Positions 6,882 to 13,291 of a stretch of 16,302 bases of DNA are shown one piece after another. Source of the stretch: Candidatus Methanogasteraceae archaeon UBA261 (GTDB taxonomy: Archaea > Halobacteriota > Methanosarcinia > Methanosarcinales > Methanogasteraceae). The notes beneath the pieces are model-generated. The model saw only the letters and a program-made list of their open reading frames with translations, made no database searches and had not been told where the DNA came from. Position numbers and translations under genes: made by a program. The stretch lies in contig DAWR01000037.1 of NCBI GenBank assembly GCA_002506015.1, forward strand, positions 2,398 through 18,699. Reading direction: 5' to 3'. Positions within the stretch are counted from its first letter, which is position 1; the number at the start of each line of letters is the position of its first letter.

Positions 6882-7062
6882 GCCTTGGCTACGCGGATTG
6901 TGTTTTGATTAAGCGCGTATCACACTTGCGGATTCTGACATGGTGATTGGGCGTGGTAAGGTTGGGGCTTTGAGGGGGTTGGGCATCGGCGTGGTCGGTG
7001 ATGGCAAGGCGTTTTGCTGTCGATTATCTGAGATTTTTGAAGCGAATATGGGAATCACGTGA
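6853..7062 (+). pseudogene. Coding-like stretch interrupted by a stop; possible gene remnant
   Basis: One plus-strand frame reads GGKIGIVAGAEPWLRGLCFD, then TAA (6910-6912), then continues in the same frame for 49 more codons through ADSDMVIGRGKVGALRG and GIGVVGDGKAFCCRLSEIF to TGA (7060-7062). Codons in the second part are strongly biased toward G in position one, as in real genes, and the peptide has a plausible Gly-rich nucleotide-binding-like rhythm. I recognise no family. The first part overlaps the end of the HVO_0476 gene in another frame. It may be the remnant of a decayed gene, a small ORF from the ATG at 6940, or chance. Confidence 0.25.
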
Positions 7063-7330
7063 ATGAGGCGGCGATTCCCCACCCCACATCCGGAAACAAG
7101 AGAAGCCCACCCCCCTCATAATCCACGTGCAGGGATAGTAGCGAGGAGGAACTTGCTCACCCCTGATATGCAAAGATGAACGGAGGCGATGTCCAACTTT
7201 GTACACATACACAACACGTGCAGAACCACCATGAATCTTGATCATTAATAAACTTTTTGGTTATTGTGTTACTTTCAGTGAGATCACTGGCGCGACGTGT
7301 GAACCTTGCGACTGCGGGACTGCCGAACTC
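6882..7330. other. Intergenic region without a confident gene
   Basis: This is a spacer of about 450 nt between the zinc-finger gene and the regulator promoter. Apart from the possible remnant ending at 7062, no ORF here has coding character. A short frame preceded by GGAGG at about 7184 encodes only about 19 residues. No tRNA-like fold or strong terminator was found by eye. Confidence 0.5.
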
Positions 7331-7338
7331 TTTTAAAG
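7331..7338 (+). promoter_or_regulatory. TATA box of the regulator-ABC transporter operon
   Basis: TTTTAAAG matches an archaeal TATA element. It predicts transcription start near 7358-7362, which gives a leader of about 25 nt. That leader carries AGGTGAT (7376-7382), a good Shine-Dalgarno placed 3 nt before the ATG at 7386. Confidence 0.6.
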
Positions 7339-7351
7339 AATGACCACAATG

Positions 7352-7370
7352 TTACTGTAAACTACTGTAA
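7352..7370 (+). promoter_or_regulatory. Tandem candidate operator sites at the transcription start
   Basis: The 8-mer TACTGTAA occurs at 7353-7360 and again at 7363-7370, a 10-bp offset equal to one helical turn. The first copy with its preceding T is an inverted repeat (TTAC-T-GTAA). The pair lies over the predicted start site, 15-30 nt before the regulator gene, where a bound protein would block RNA polymerase. Autoregulation by the adjacent winged-helix protein is an inference. Confidence 0.5.
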
Positions 7371-7385
7371 TATTCAGGTGATACA

Positions 7386-7715
7386 ATGTGCAATTGCCAC
7401 CCACAACTGCAAAAACTCGGCAGATACATCAGTGCGCTTCACTGCCCGACACGGTGGGAGATCATCGATTTCATCGGAGAAGGTAGCAAGAGCACAAAAG
7501 AGATCTACGAATTCTTGACCGAGCGCGGCATGAGACTAACATCATCAGGATTGTACTATCATCTCTCTGAGTTGAATCGCGCGGATATAATCGAGGTCTC
7601 AGAGTACCGAGAGAAGGGGGGCGGCGCGCCCGAGAAGGTCTGGAAACTGAAAACGAAACAGATAGTCATTAATTTACTGGATAGCGAGGTTACGGATCAT
7701 GAAAAACGTAATTGA
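7386..7715 (+). CDS. Winged-helix transcriptional regulator (ArsR/PadR-like)
   Basis: This 109-residue DNA-binding protein has a winged helix. Residues about 18-80 contain ALHCPTRWEIIDFIGEGSKSTKEIYEFL, then a recognition-helix segment LTSSGLYYHLSELNRADII, then a basic Gly-rich wing (YREKGGGAPEKVWKL). Length and pattern fit small dimeric ArsR or PadR-type regulators. The N-terminus begins M-C-N-C-H, and with C20 it could bind a metal or sense redox, though this is not shown. The ATG at 7386 follows a clear AGGTGAT. Its 3' end overlaps the ABC ATPase gene by 17 nt, so the two are translated from one message. It most likely controls its own operon through the two TACTGTAA sites. The inducing signal is unknown. 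Confidence 0.8.
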   Translation: MCNCHPQLQKLGRYISALHCPTRWEIIDFIGEGSKSTKEIYEFLTERGMRLTSSGLYYHLSELNRADIIEVSEYREKGGGAPEKVWKLKTKQIVINLLDSEVTDHEKRN

Positions 7716-8631
7716 GGTAACAGAACTCAGGAAAAATTACAACGCACTCGCAGCAGTGGACAGTATCAGCTTTGAGGTGGAAGAAGGCGAAGTCTTCGGA
7801 TTTTTGGGACCGAATGGCGCGGGTAAGACGACGACGGTACGGATGCTCACGGGAATCATAAAACCAACCTCTGGCAGAATTAGTATCATGGGTTTTGGGA
7901 TTGAGCAGGATCCAATCAAAGCCAAACAATTGATAGGAGTCGTTCCGGAGCTGTCAAACGCGTATAACGAACTTTCCGCATGGAATAACCTGCAGTTCAT
8001 GGCGGAATTGTACGGCGTTTCCGGAAGAGTTGCCAGAGGGCGGGCAGAGGAACTCCTCACCAAGTTCGATCTGTACGATCGGCGGGATACTAAGGTCAAG
8101 ACGTTCTCCAAGGGAATGAAGCAGAAGCTCACAATCGCAATGGCGCTCATGAACGACCCTGAGATCCTCTTTTTAGACGAGCCGACATCAGGTCTGGATG
8201 TCAGGAGCGCACGGCTGATAAAGAAGATGATGCGGGAACTGAACAACGCCGGCACGACAATCTTTCTCACCACCCACTACATGGAGGAGGCGAACCAGCT
8301 GTGCAGCAGGGTTGCAATCATCAACCATGGACGGATCGCGGCAATAGATGCTCCTGAGAAACTCAAAACGAGGATCGGTGGATTGGAATGGGTTGAGGTA
8401 AGTTTTAGTACGCCTGTTACGGTCTCTGATCTTCCGGACCTACCGCAAGTTCTTGAGGTGCGATCGAGCGGGGATAAACTGCAATTATACACAGACGAAC
8501 CCGGCAGCACGATATCCCGGCTGGTGGATTACGCCAGATCAACCGATCGTACGATCGTGACTCTGAACACGCTCACGCCAACGCTCGAGGACGTCTTCAT
8601 CAAACTCACCGGAGACGGGAGGGCTGGATGA
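7699..8631 (+). CDS. ABC transporter ATP-binding protein (ABC-2/DrrA-NatA type)
   Basis: This 310-residue ATPase should power export by the adjacent permease. The Walker A motif is GPNGAGKTT at 37-45, the ABC signature FSKGMKQ is at 136-142 (a KGMKQ variant common in this group), Walker B is ILFLDEP at 156-162, and the switch histidine is H193. Residues about 225-310 form the small C-terminal domain usual in drug- or Na+-export and ABC-2 ATPases (the TLTPTLEDVFIKLTG ending is typical). It starts inside the regulator gene (17-nt overlap) and ends in an ATGA overlap with the permease gene, so the three products are probably made in a fixed ratio. The substrate cannot be read from the sequence. 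Confidence 0.95.
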   Translation: MKNVIEVTELRKNYNALAAVDSISFEVEEGEVFGFLGPNGAGKTTTVRMLTGIIKPTSGRISIMGFGIEQDPIKAKQLIGVVPELSNAYNELSAWNNLQFMAELYGVSGRVARGRAEELLTKFDLYDRRDTKVKTFSKGMKQKLTIAMALMNDPEILFLDEPTSGLDVRSARLIKKMMRELNNAGTTIFLTTHYMEEANQLCSRVAIINHGRIAAIDAPEKLKTRIGGLEWVEVSFSTPVTVSDLPDLPQVLEVRSSGDKLQLYTDEPGSTISRLVDYARSTDRTIVTLNTLTPTLEDVFIKLTGDGRAG

Positions 8632-9386
8632 TGGCTCACGATATCTCGGATCAAATGAGACGTGCCTGTGCGATCGCCAAAAAAGATATTAGAATCTATT
8701 ATCTGCTTGGACCGGTGATAATATTTGGTATCCTCTCTCCAACGTTCCTCTTTCTGGCGTTCATGATGGGAAAAGATCTTCCTGTCGATTTTCTCATCGC
8801 AGGGCTGATGGGGATGACGATATTCTTCGCATCGACATCGGTTGCACCCGTCATTGCGCCTATCGAGACGCAGAGCAGAAATCTGGAGCGTATTGCGGCA
8901 GCACCGGTCACAATCACGACAGTTCTCCTGGGAGACGTGCTGGCATCGGTGCTCTTTGGAATTCTGATCTCCTTTGTCCCGATACTCCTTGGGATGGCAT
9001 TCGGAGTCATGGTTGCACACCCGCTCACCCTCGCCGCAGGCATCGTGCTGGCTACGTTCTGTTTCTCTGCAATGGGGCTGATATTCTCGGCAGCACCGAC
9101 CAGCATAACATCCTCGGTGATGATGATATCAATGATGGTGAAATTCCCGCTGATCTTTGTGAGCGGAATCTTCATCCCGATAAGCGATCTGCCATCATGG
9201 GGGCGGGCGCTGGCAATGTTCTCGCCTCTGACCTACATAACCGACCTGTGCAGATACTCCTTCCAGGGCACAGACGCTGGTTACTACTCGGTTTCGGTCG
9301 ATCTCGGAGCCCTCACGGTATTTCTGGTGATATTTATGACTGCTGCAATAAAACTTCACGAGAGAAGTCTGCCGGAACGGCTGTGA
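8628..9386 (+). CDS. ABC-2 type transporter permease
   Basis: This 252-residue integral membrane protein has about six hydrophobic segments: LLGPVIIFGILSPTFLF (about 26-45), the GLMGMTIFFASTSVAPVI region (about 55-75), VLLGDVLASVLFGILISFV (about 99-118), LAAGIVLATFCFSAMGLIF (about 138-158), an FPLIFVSGIFIP segment (about 175-187) and a final DLGALTVFLVIFMTAA. The IERIAAAPV-like coupling segment (LERIAAAPVTITT) and the GIFIPISDLPSW...SPLTYITDLCRY ending are characteristic of ABC-2 permeases. It starts at the ATG of an ATGA overlap with the ATPase stop. It is last in the operon and converges on the GT2 gene with a 30-nt gap rich in C. It probably acts as a dimer with two copies of the ATPase. 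Confidence 0.92.
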   Translation: MMAHDISDQMRRACAIAKKDIRIYYLLGPVIIFGILSPTFLFLAFMMGKDLPVDFLIAGLMGMTIFFASTSVAPVIAPIETQSRNLERIAAAPVTITTVLLGDVLASVLFGILISFVPILLGMAFGVMVAHPLTLAAGIVLATFCFSAMGLIFSAAPTSITSSVMMISMMVKFPLIFVSGIFIPISDLPSWGRALAMFSPLTYITDLCRYSFQGTDAGYYSVSVDLGALTVFLVIFMTAAIKLHERSLPERL

Positions 9387-9416
9387 CAACTGACCCCGAC
9401 CCCCCAGCTCCACACT

Positions 9417-10067
9417 TCAGCCAACCGATGCCACGCGGTACCGGATAATCGCCTTGAGAACAATAATCCCGTCCCTGATCGGACCGAACTTTGACTCGCC
9501 GGCACGCGGCCGATACGCGATCGGAATCTTCTTGATCCGTAGATTCAGCCGCACAGCCTTTGCTGTTATCTCGGTCTCGATTCCGAAGCCATCTGACTCA
9601 AGCTTCATCTGCGAGATCGCATCTCTGGTCATGCCGCGGAGTCCTGAGAGATTGTCGAGTCTCACACCGTACAACACCGAAAAGAACGTCCTCGATGCCC
9701 AATCGCCGACTCTGAATAGGCGCGGAAGAGAACCCTCTGCAAATTCCATGCGTTCGCCGATAACAATATCGTAATTCTTGAGCGCATCGATGAACTCGGG
9801 GATGCGCTCGACAGGATATGTGCAATCAGCGTCCAGAAAGAGAACATCGTCGTCCACATAATCGAAAGCTACCCGGAGTGCATCTCCTTTGCCTTTTTTG
9901 TTGTCGAATATGACATCAATTCCCATCTGCTCCGCGATATCGGCAGTTCCATCGGTGGAATGCCCATCGACCACAACGATTCGCTCAGAGCAGATGCTAC
10001 GTACGTGTTCGATGGTTTCTCCGAGGGATTCGGCTTCATTTTGGGTTGGGAGTATGATTGTTACCAT
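9417..10067 (-). CDS. Family 2 glycosyltransferase, dolichyl/polyprenyl-phosphate sugar synthase type (DPM1/AglJ-like)
   Basis: This 216-residue GT-A enzyme is expected to transfer a sugar from a nucleotide donor to a polyprenyl phosphate at the cytoplasmic face. The N-terminal ILPTQNEAESL (5-15) and IVVVDGHSTDGT (30-41) bind the nucleotide, and DADCTYP (79-85) carries the metal-binding D79-x-D81. NLSGLRGMTRDAI and ITAKAVRLNLRIKKIPIAYRPR follow the DPM1 pattern for acceptor binding. There is no C-terminal membrane segment, so it is soluble or peripheral. Its ATG at 10067 lies inside the last 32 nt of the RNase P gene, which suggests translational coupling. AglJ of Haloferax is the nearest functional analogue I can name, but the donor sugar is not determinable. 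Confidence 0.88.
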   Translation of the reverse strand: MVTIILPTQNEAESLGETIEHVRSICSERIVVVDGHSTDGTADIAEQMGIDVIFDNKKGKGDALRVAFDYVDDDVLFLDADCTYPVERIPEFIDALKNYDIVIGERMEFAEGSLPRLFRVGDWASRTFFSVLYGVRLDNLSGLRGMTRDAISQMKLESDGFGIETEITAKAVRLNLRIKKIPIAYRPRAGESKFGPIRDGIIVLKAIIRYRVASVG

Positions 10068-10368
10068 GATACGGATACCTGATCTGTCTGTTGCAGGAGA
10101 GGCACGTCACGACTACACAGGTGCCGCTCAGCCTTATTCTGCATGTTCTGCCCGGAACAAGATACTTTTCGCAGTGCTTGCACATTTTGTGCTTCAGATG
10201 GGCGGGGATGCGCACCCGGTGCCGCATTCCGATCCGTTTTGCCAGGTGCACGTAACGGTCACTCAACTCGGGACGCGCATCCGACACCGATTCCGCGAGC
10301 TCAAAGAGCCGCTCGATCTGCTGTGCTGCAATCTCTTTAATCCATTTCTTCCGGTGTTTTCTGGACAT
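10036..10368 (-). CDS. rnp4: Ribonuclease P protein component 4 (Rpp21/Rnp4)
   Basis: This zinc-ribbon protein subunit of archaeal RNase P works with the RNA and other protein subunits to remove tRNA 5' leaders. It is 110 residues long, the usual size. The N-terminal KKWIKEIAAQQIERLFELA (7-25) is the helix that pairs with Rpp29, and LSDRYVHLAKRIGMRHRVRIP (35-55) is the conserved central helix. The zinc ligands are C63-x2-C66 and C89-x2-C92. The ATG at 10368 is chosen because family members begin M-x-R-K-x-x-K-K-W. The frame is open to an ATG at 10425 that would add 19 residues without homology. It overlaps the downstream glycosyltransferase by 32 nt, an unusual pairing of tRNA processing with glycan synthesis. 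Confidence 0.92.
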   Translation of the reverse strand: MSRKHRKKWIKEIAAQQIERLFELAESVSDARPELSDRYVHLAKRIGMRHRVRIPAHLKHKMCKHCEKYLVPGRTCRIRLSGTCVVVTCLSCNRQIRYPYHGNNHTPNPK

Positions 10369-10739
10369 TGGTGGTTTGCTATTCAGTGATTTTTGTGTGT
10401 GGTGCTCGTACCCTGCTCTTGACATGACCTGCTGGTCTCATAACACTACCGAACTTTCGGATCGGCAGGGCATTCTGGCGTTCGTGTCCGATGGTAGTGG
10501 CTTCTGGAAGTATGGTGGCAGTATTGAGCGAAGACTGTGAAATGCACAAGCATCGGCGGAGCCAGTACAGCCGTTGGCAGCGGTGTGTGGTGATGCGCCT
10601 CATGCCTCGTTCTCAGGTGTGGAGGCACGAGTATATCGCGTCTTCTTATCTTCGTAGTTGCCACTGGCTCCAGACGGGACTGCCACGCCATCTGGAGTTA
10701 CATGAGATTCCACGAATCTGTTCAAGTGAGTTGTAGGTA

Positions 10740-10816
10740 AAAATCTGTGAAATCAGTGTTCATCTGTGGCTAAAAGCTTTTATCAGCCACATATTTCACA
10801 GATGGACACAGATTAA
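10740..10816. repeat. Imperfect palindromic repeat element (ATCTGTG family)
   Basis: The left arm (AATCTGTG, then TTCATCTGTGGCT) and the right arm (read on the other strand: AATCTGTG, TCCATCTGTG, ATGTGGCT) are inverted copies meeting at the perfect centre AAAAGCTTTT (10773-10782). The arms differ by a shuffled block of about 6 nt. 'AATCTGTGTxCATCTGTGG' repeats are, to my knowledge, found dispersed in many environmental genomes. The element would form a long hairpin and could be a non-autonomous mobile unit or a REP-like sequence. Confidence 0.65.
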
Positions 10817-10858
10817 ATGTTATTTGCCCAAGAGCGAGATTCATTCAAGAGATTTCAT

Positions 10859-10867
10859 ACTATATTT
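10859..10867 (+). promoter_or_regulatory. Possible TATA box for the methyltransferase-glycosyltransferase pair
   Basis: ACTATATTT matches an archaeal TATA element and would give transcription start near 10888-10892 with a leader of about 80 nt. A second candidate, TATCTTTATG (10943-10952), would instead give an almost leaderless message. Sequence alone does not decide between them. Confidence 0.35.
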
Positions 10868-10925
10868 GGGCTTATCCGACCGCACCACCGACGAGGATAT
10901 GACCAAAACACCACATAATGTGACC

Positions 10926-10964
10926 GCCCCCCTCCCGGACAGTATCTTTATGCAGATGGGGGGC
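10926..10964 (+). promoter_or_regulatory. Leader inverted repeat covering the Shine-Dalgarno of the methyltransferase gene
   Basis: GCCCCCC (10926-10932) and GGGGGGC (10958-10964) are perfect 7-nt inverted arms. The right arm is the only Shine-Dalgarno-like sequence before the ATG at 10969. If the long leader is used, this stem would hide it. Confidence 0.35.
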
Positions 10965-10968
10965 TTTC

Positions 10969-11766
10969 ATGGAGCTTGCAATGTCTGGATCCGATGCGAA
11001 AGAATACTTCAGCGACGAGGACACGGTTGCCAGGTGGTGGAACCCCGAGGATTGCGACTCGTTGCTTGCCCTGCATTTCAAGAAACAGGTACGCTACGCC
11101 ACCGAACAGTTCGACTGGATGGGAAAAGACGTTCTGGATGTGGGAACTGGCAGAGGACGGTTCGCAATATCATTCGCACTCAAGGGAGCCAACGCCTATG
11201 CCATGGACATCTCTCGTGAGATGTTACAACTGGCTGAAAACGAATCTGTCAAGGCGGGCGCCAGGATCGAATTTCATCAGGGAGATGCGGAGAATCTGCC
11301 GTACGCTGACGAAAGTTTTGACATAGTAACCTGTATGGAGGCGATTATGCATCTGCCAGATCCACAGAAAGCCATACACGAACTGGCAAGGGTTGCCAGA
11401 CCCGGTGCAAAGATCATAGTCAGCATGAATAACGCAATATCCCTGACCAACTTCGTTCTCGCAGTCCAGTTCCATGTTCATCTCTACCACCTCCTGCAGA
11501 AGAGACCCAAGATACACTGGACATACACGACAGGACGGTTCAGGCGATTCCTTGACGAAGCCGGTCTAAAAATAGAGCGGTCTTATGGAATAGGTCTTAT
11601 CCAGCCCGAAGCAGAGCTATATATCATTCGCGGTATATCTTTGCCGCTGATTCCGGAATCATTCGGCAGATGGTTCCTGGAAAGTGTCGAAGAGCGATTC
11701 AGACTTGGTGAGGGGTCTTTGCAGAACTTTATGAAGGCGGTGGTCTTTGTGACGGGTAAAGACTAA
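10969..11766 (+). CDS. Class I SAM-dependent methyltransferase
   Basis: This 265-residue protein has a Rossmann methyltransferase core. Motif I is VLDVGTGRGRF from residue 55, the acidic residue that binds the SAM ribose is D80 (AMDIS), and motif III/IV is the GDAENLPYADESFDIVTCME segment. HLPDPQKAIHELARVARPGAKIIVSMNN closes the core. The C-terminal part (about 160-265) is longer and more hydrophobic than in minimal enzymes and may bind a lipid or glycan acceptor. The substrate is unknown. The ATG at 10969 follows GGGGGG by 5 nt; an ATG 12 nt later is also possible. The downstream membrane glycosyltransferase begins 5 nt after its stop, so the two form an operon and may act on the same glycan. 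Confidence 0.85.
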   Translation: MELAMSGSDAKEYFSDEDTVARWWNPEDCDSLLALHFKKQVRYATEQFDWMGKDVLDVGTGRGRFAISFALKGANAYAMDISREMLQLAENESVKAGARIEFHQGDAENLPYADESFDIVTCMEAIMHLPDPQKAIHELARVARPGAKIIVSMNNAISLTNFVLAVQFHVHLYHLLQKRPKIHWTYTTGRFRRFLDEAGLKIERSYGIGLIQPEAELYIIRGISLPLIPESFGRWFLESVEERFRLGEGSLQNFMKAVVFVTGKD

Positions 11767-11770
11767 GGGG

Positions 11771-13291
11771 GTGGCCACTGCGCAGAGAAATCTCAGTATT
11801 CTGGAAATGGATGTAAAAAATATAGCATTTTCATTGTTTTTGATCTCATTCTTTCTGATTCTGGGTTATGACCGACTACATCATTGGGATGAGTCATTCT
11901 ACCTATATAAATCGGCGTTCGTGCCGGTATCGGAATACGGCACCTTTTTAACCGCTAAATATGGCCATCTCCTCTTGATGAAAGCGATAATAAGTCTGAC
12001 CGGAACCGGACTCTCCGGACTGTTTTGCCTTGATCTGATATATGCGCTGATGATGTTGTTCTTTGTCGCCATATCCTTCAGGCTCCTGAAAGAACTGTTC
12101 GACCGTGAAAGTGATGCGGCATACACCACCATAATCCTGATGTTCCTGCCGATCACGCTGTACCTTTCGTTCAAGACACTCTCTGAGGTTCCTGCTCTTT
12201 TACTGGGTGTTCTGAGCATATTGTCCTTTTACCTTGGGTTAAAAGAAGGGCAGGGATACAGGGCGCTCTTATATATCTCATCGTCAGGCATTTTGCTCTT
12301 TTTTGCTACAGTGTGCAGATCCGATGCATCGATAATGTTCTTTTCATTCGTGTTAGCATTGACCGCAATCTATGGACGCGAATTTGGATTAAAAAAAGTA
12401 TTTTCATCCCTTGCAGCAGTTTGCATGATATTTTCTATACTTCTCTTTGTATTGGTTATTTTATTAGATATCGACATCTTCAGTTATTATTTTTCTGATG
12501 TTCATAGGGCTGTGATATGTTACCAGAATATATTTGGCAGATTATTCGGGATATGTCTGGAAGGCGCCCTCTTTTATCCGTTGATGCTCTGGTCTTTTCT
12601 CAGTTACAGAGAGAAACGATTCAAATTCGCATTGATCTGGTTCATATCCGCAAGCACACCCATCTGGATTGTATCCAACCATATAGAGGCCAGGTTTTTA
12701 TACCACAACCTAATCCCATTGTCCATATTAATTTTTATCGGTTCTTTGAAATTGTTTAATGTGTTGGGTGGTGTCATTGCTGACAAAAACGTCATTAAAA
12801 TCGGATCTATCGCCGTTTTTATCAGCATATTGGCTGGGAATATGTTTGTTATGGGTTTCATGGAAAACGAGCTCGACGAAAGTGCTTACAGCCGCGTTTT
12901 TGAAAAAATGGATGCATTGTATGATACTAAGACCATTCTAACGCCATACACCTTCTCAGATTATAGTTTTTTGACGTTCGCATTCCCGGATGAACAAATA
13001 TATACTGTGCAGAAAATTGAAAGTATACGAGAAGAAGAAAAGAGAATAGGAGAGAACTATGGCATCGAGCCATTACGTGATGTGGAATCATTGGAACAAT
13101 TCAATGATACGACGATATTGTATATTTCCTGGCGTTATCAGATGGATTACCTCTTGTTCAAGGATGATGAATATAGCGTGTATAATTATGGATGGATTAC
13201 CGAGGAACCCGGAATCGAACTGGAAAAAATTTTTGAAGAGGGTCGTGTCGAAAAGAGGCGGTACGAAGTGTATTTAGTTAATATTACGTAA
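11771..13291 (+). CDS. Membrane GT-C glycosyltransferase (family 39 / ArnT-like)
   Basis: This 506-residue polytopic protein has about ten hydrophobic segments, starting with NIAFSLFLISFFLILGY (about 16-33). Directly after the first segment comes HHWDESFYLY, with D40-E41, the acidic pair in the first extracytoplasmic loop that is catalytic in GT-C enzymes using polyprenyl-phosphate sugars. Further segments include ALMMLFFVAISFRLL, ITLYLSFKTL...VPALLLGVLSILSFYL, and SSLAAVCMIFSILLFVLVILL. The last 140 residues are soluble. The exact acceptor (protein or lipid) is unknown. The start is uncertain: the GTG at 11771 sits directly on GGGGG 4 nt after the methyltransferase stop, and an ATG at 11807 is the alternative. 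From about 12000 the gene is clearly more AT-rich than its neighbours, which suggests a different origin. Its stop overlaps that of the convergent GT2 gene by 8 nt. Confidence 0.8.
   Translation: MATAQRNLSILEMDVKNIAFSLFLISFFLILGYDRLHHWDESFYLYKSAFVPVSEYGTFLTAKYGHLLLMKAIISLTGTGLSGLFCLDLIYALMMLFFVAISFRLLKELFDRESDAAYTTIILMFLPITLYLSFKTLSEVPALLLGVLSILSFYLGLKEGQGYRALLYISSSGILLFFATVCRSDASIMFFSFVLALTAIYGREFGLKKVFSSLAAVCMIFSILLFVLVILLDIDIFSYYFSDVHRAVICYQNIFGRLFGICLEGALFYPLMLWSFLSYREKRFKFALIWFISASTPIWIVSNHIEARFLYHNLIPLSILIFIGSLKLFNVLGGVIADKNVIKIGSIAVFISILAGNMFVMGFMENELDESAYSRVFEKMDALYDTKTILTPYTFSDYSFLTFAFPDEQIYTVQKIESIREEEKRIGENYGIEPLRDVESLEQFNDTTILYISWRYQMDYLLFKDDEYSVYNYGWITEEPGIELEKIFEEGRVEKRRYEVYLVNIT

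Larger units (their letters stand above)
10369..10968. other. 600-nt intergenic region, no gene recognised
   Basis: This is the spacer between the divergent rnp4 and methyltransferase genes. Several ORFs of 65-80 codons occur on both strands, but they are low in plausible coding character and mutually overlapping. Visible structure includes a TGCCTC/GAGGCA hairpin at 10603-10627, the palindromic element at 10740-10816, and promoter-like sequence from 10859. No tRNA or small-RNA fold was identified, though a non-coding RNA cannot be excluded by eye. Confidence 0.5.

Noticed and set aside
7024..7245. 73-codon minus-strand ORF in the spacer before the regulator
   Set aside because: The composition looks random, no start signal was found, and it partly opposes the coding-like plus-strand remnant.
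10446..10736. Overlapping ORFs of 65-81 codons on both strands in the spacer upstream of the methyltransferase
   Set aside because: His/Arg/Pro-rich, without recognisable domains or ribosome-binding sites, and they overlap each other on opposite strands, which is typical of non-coding sequence.
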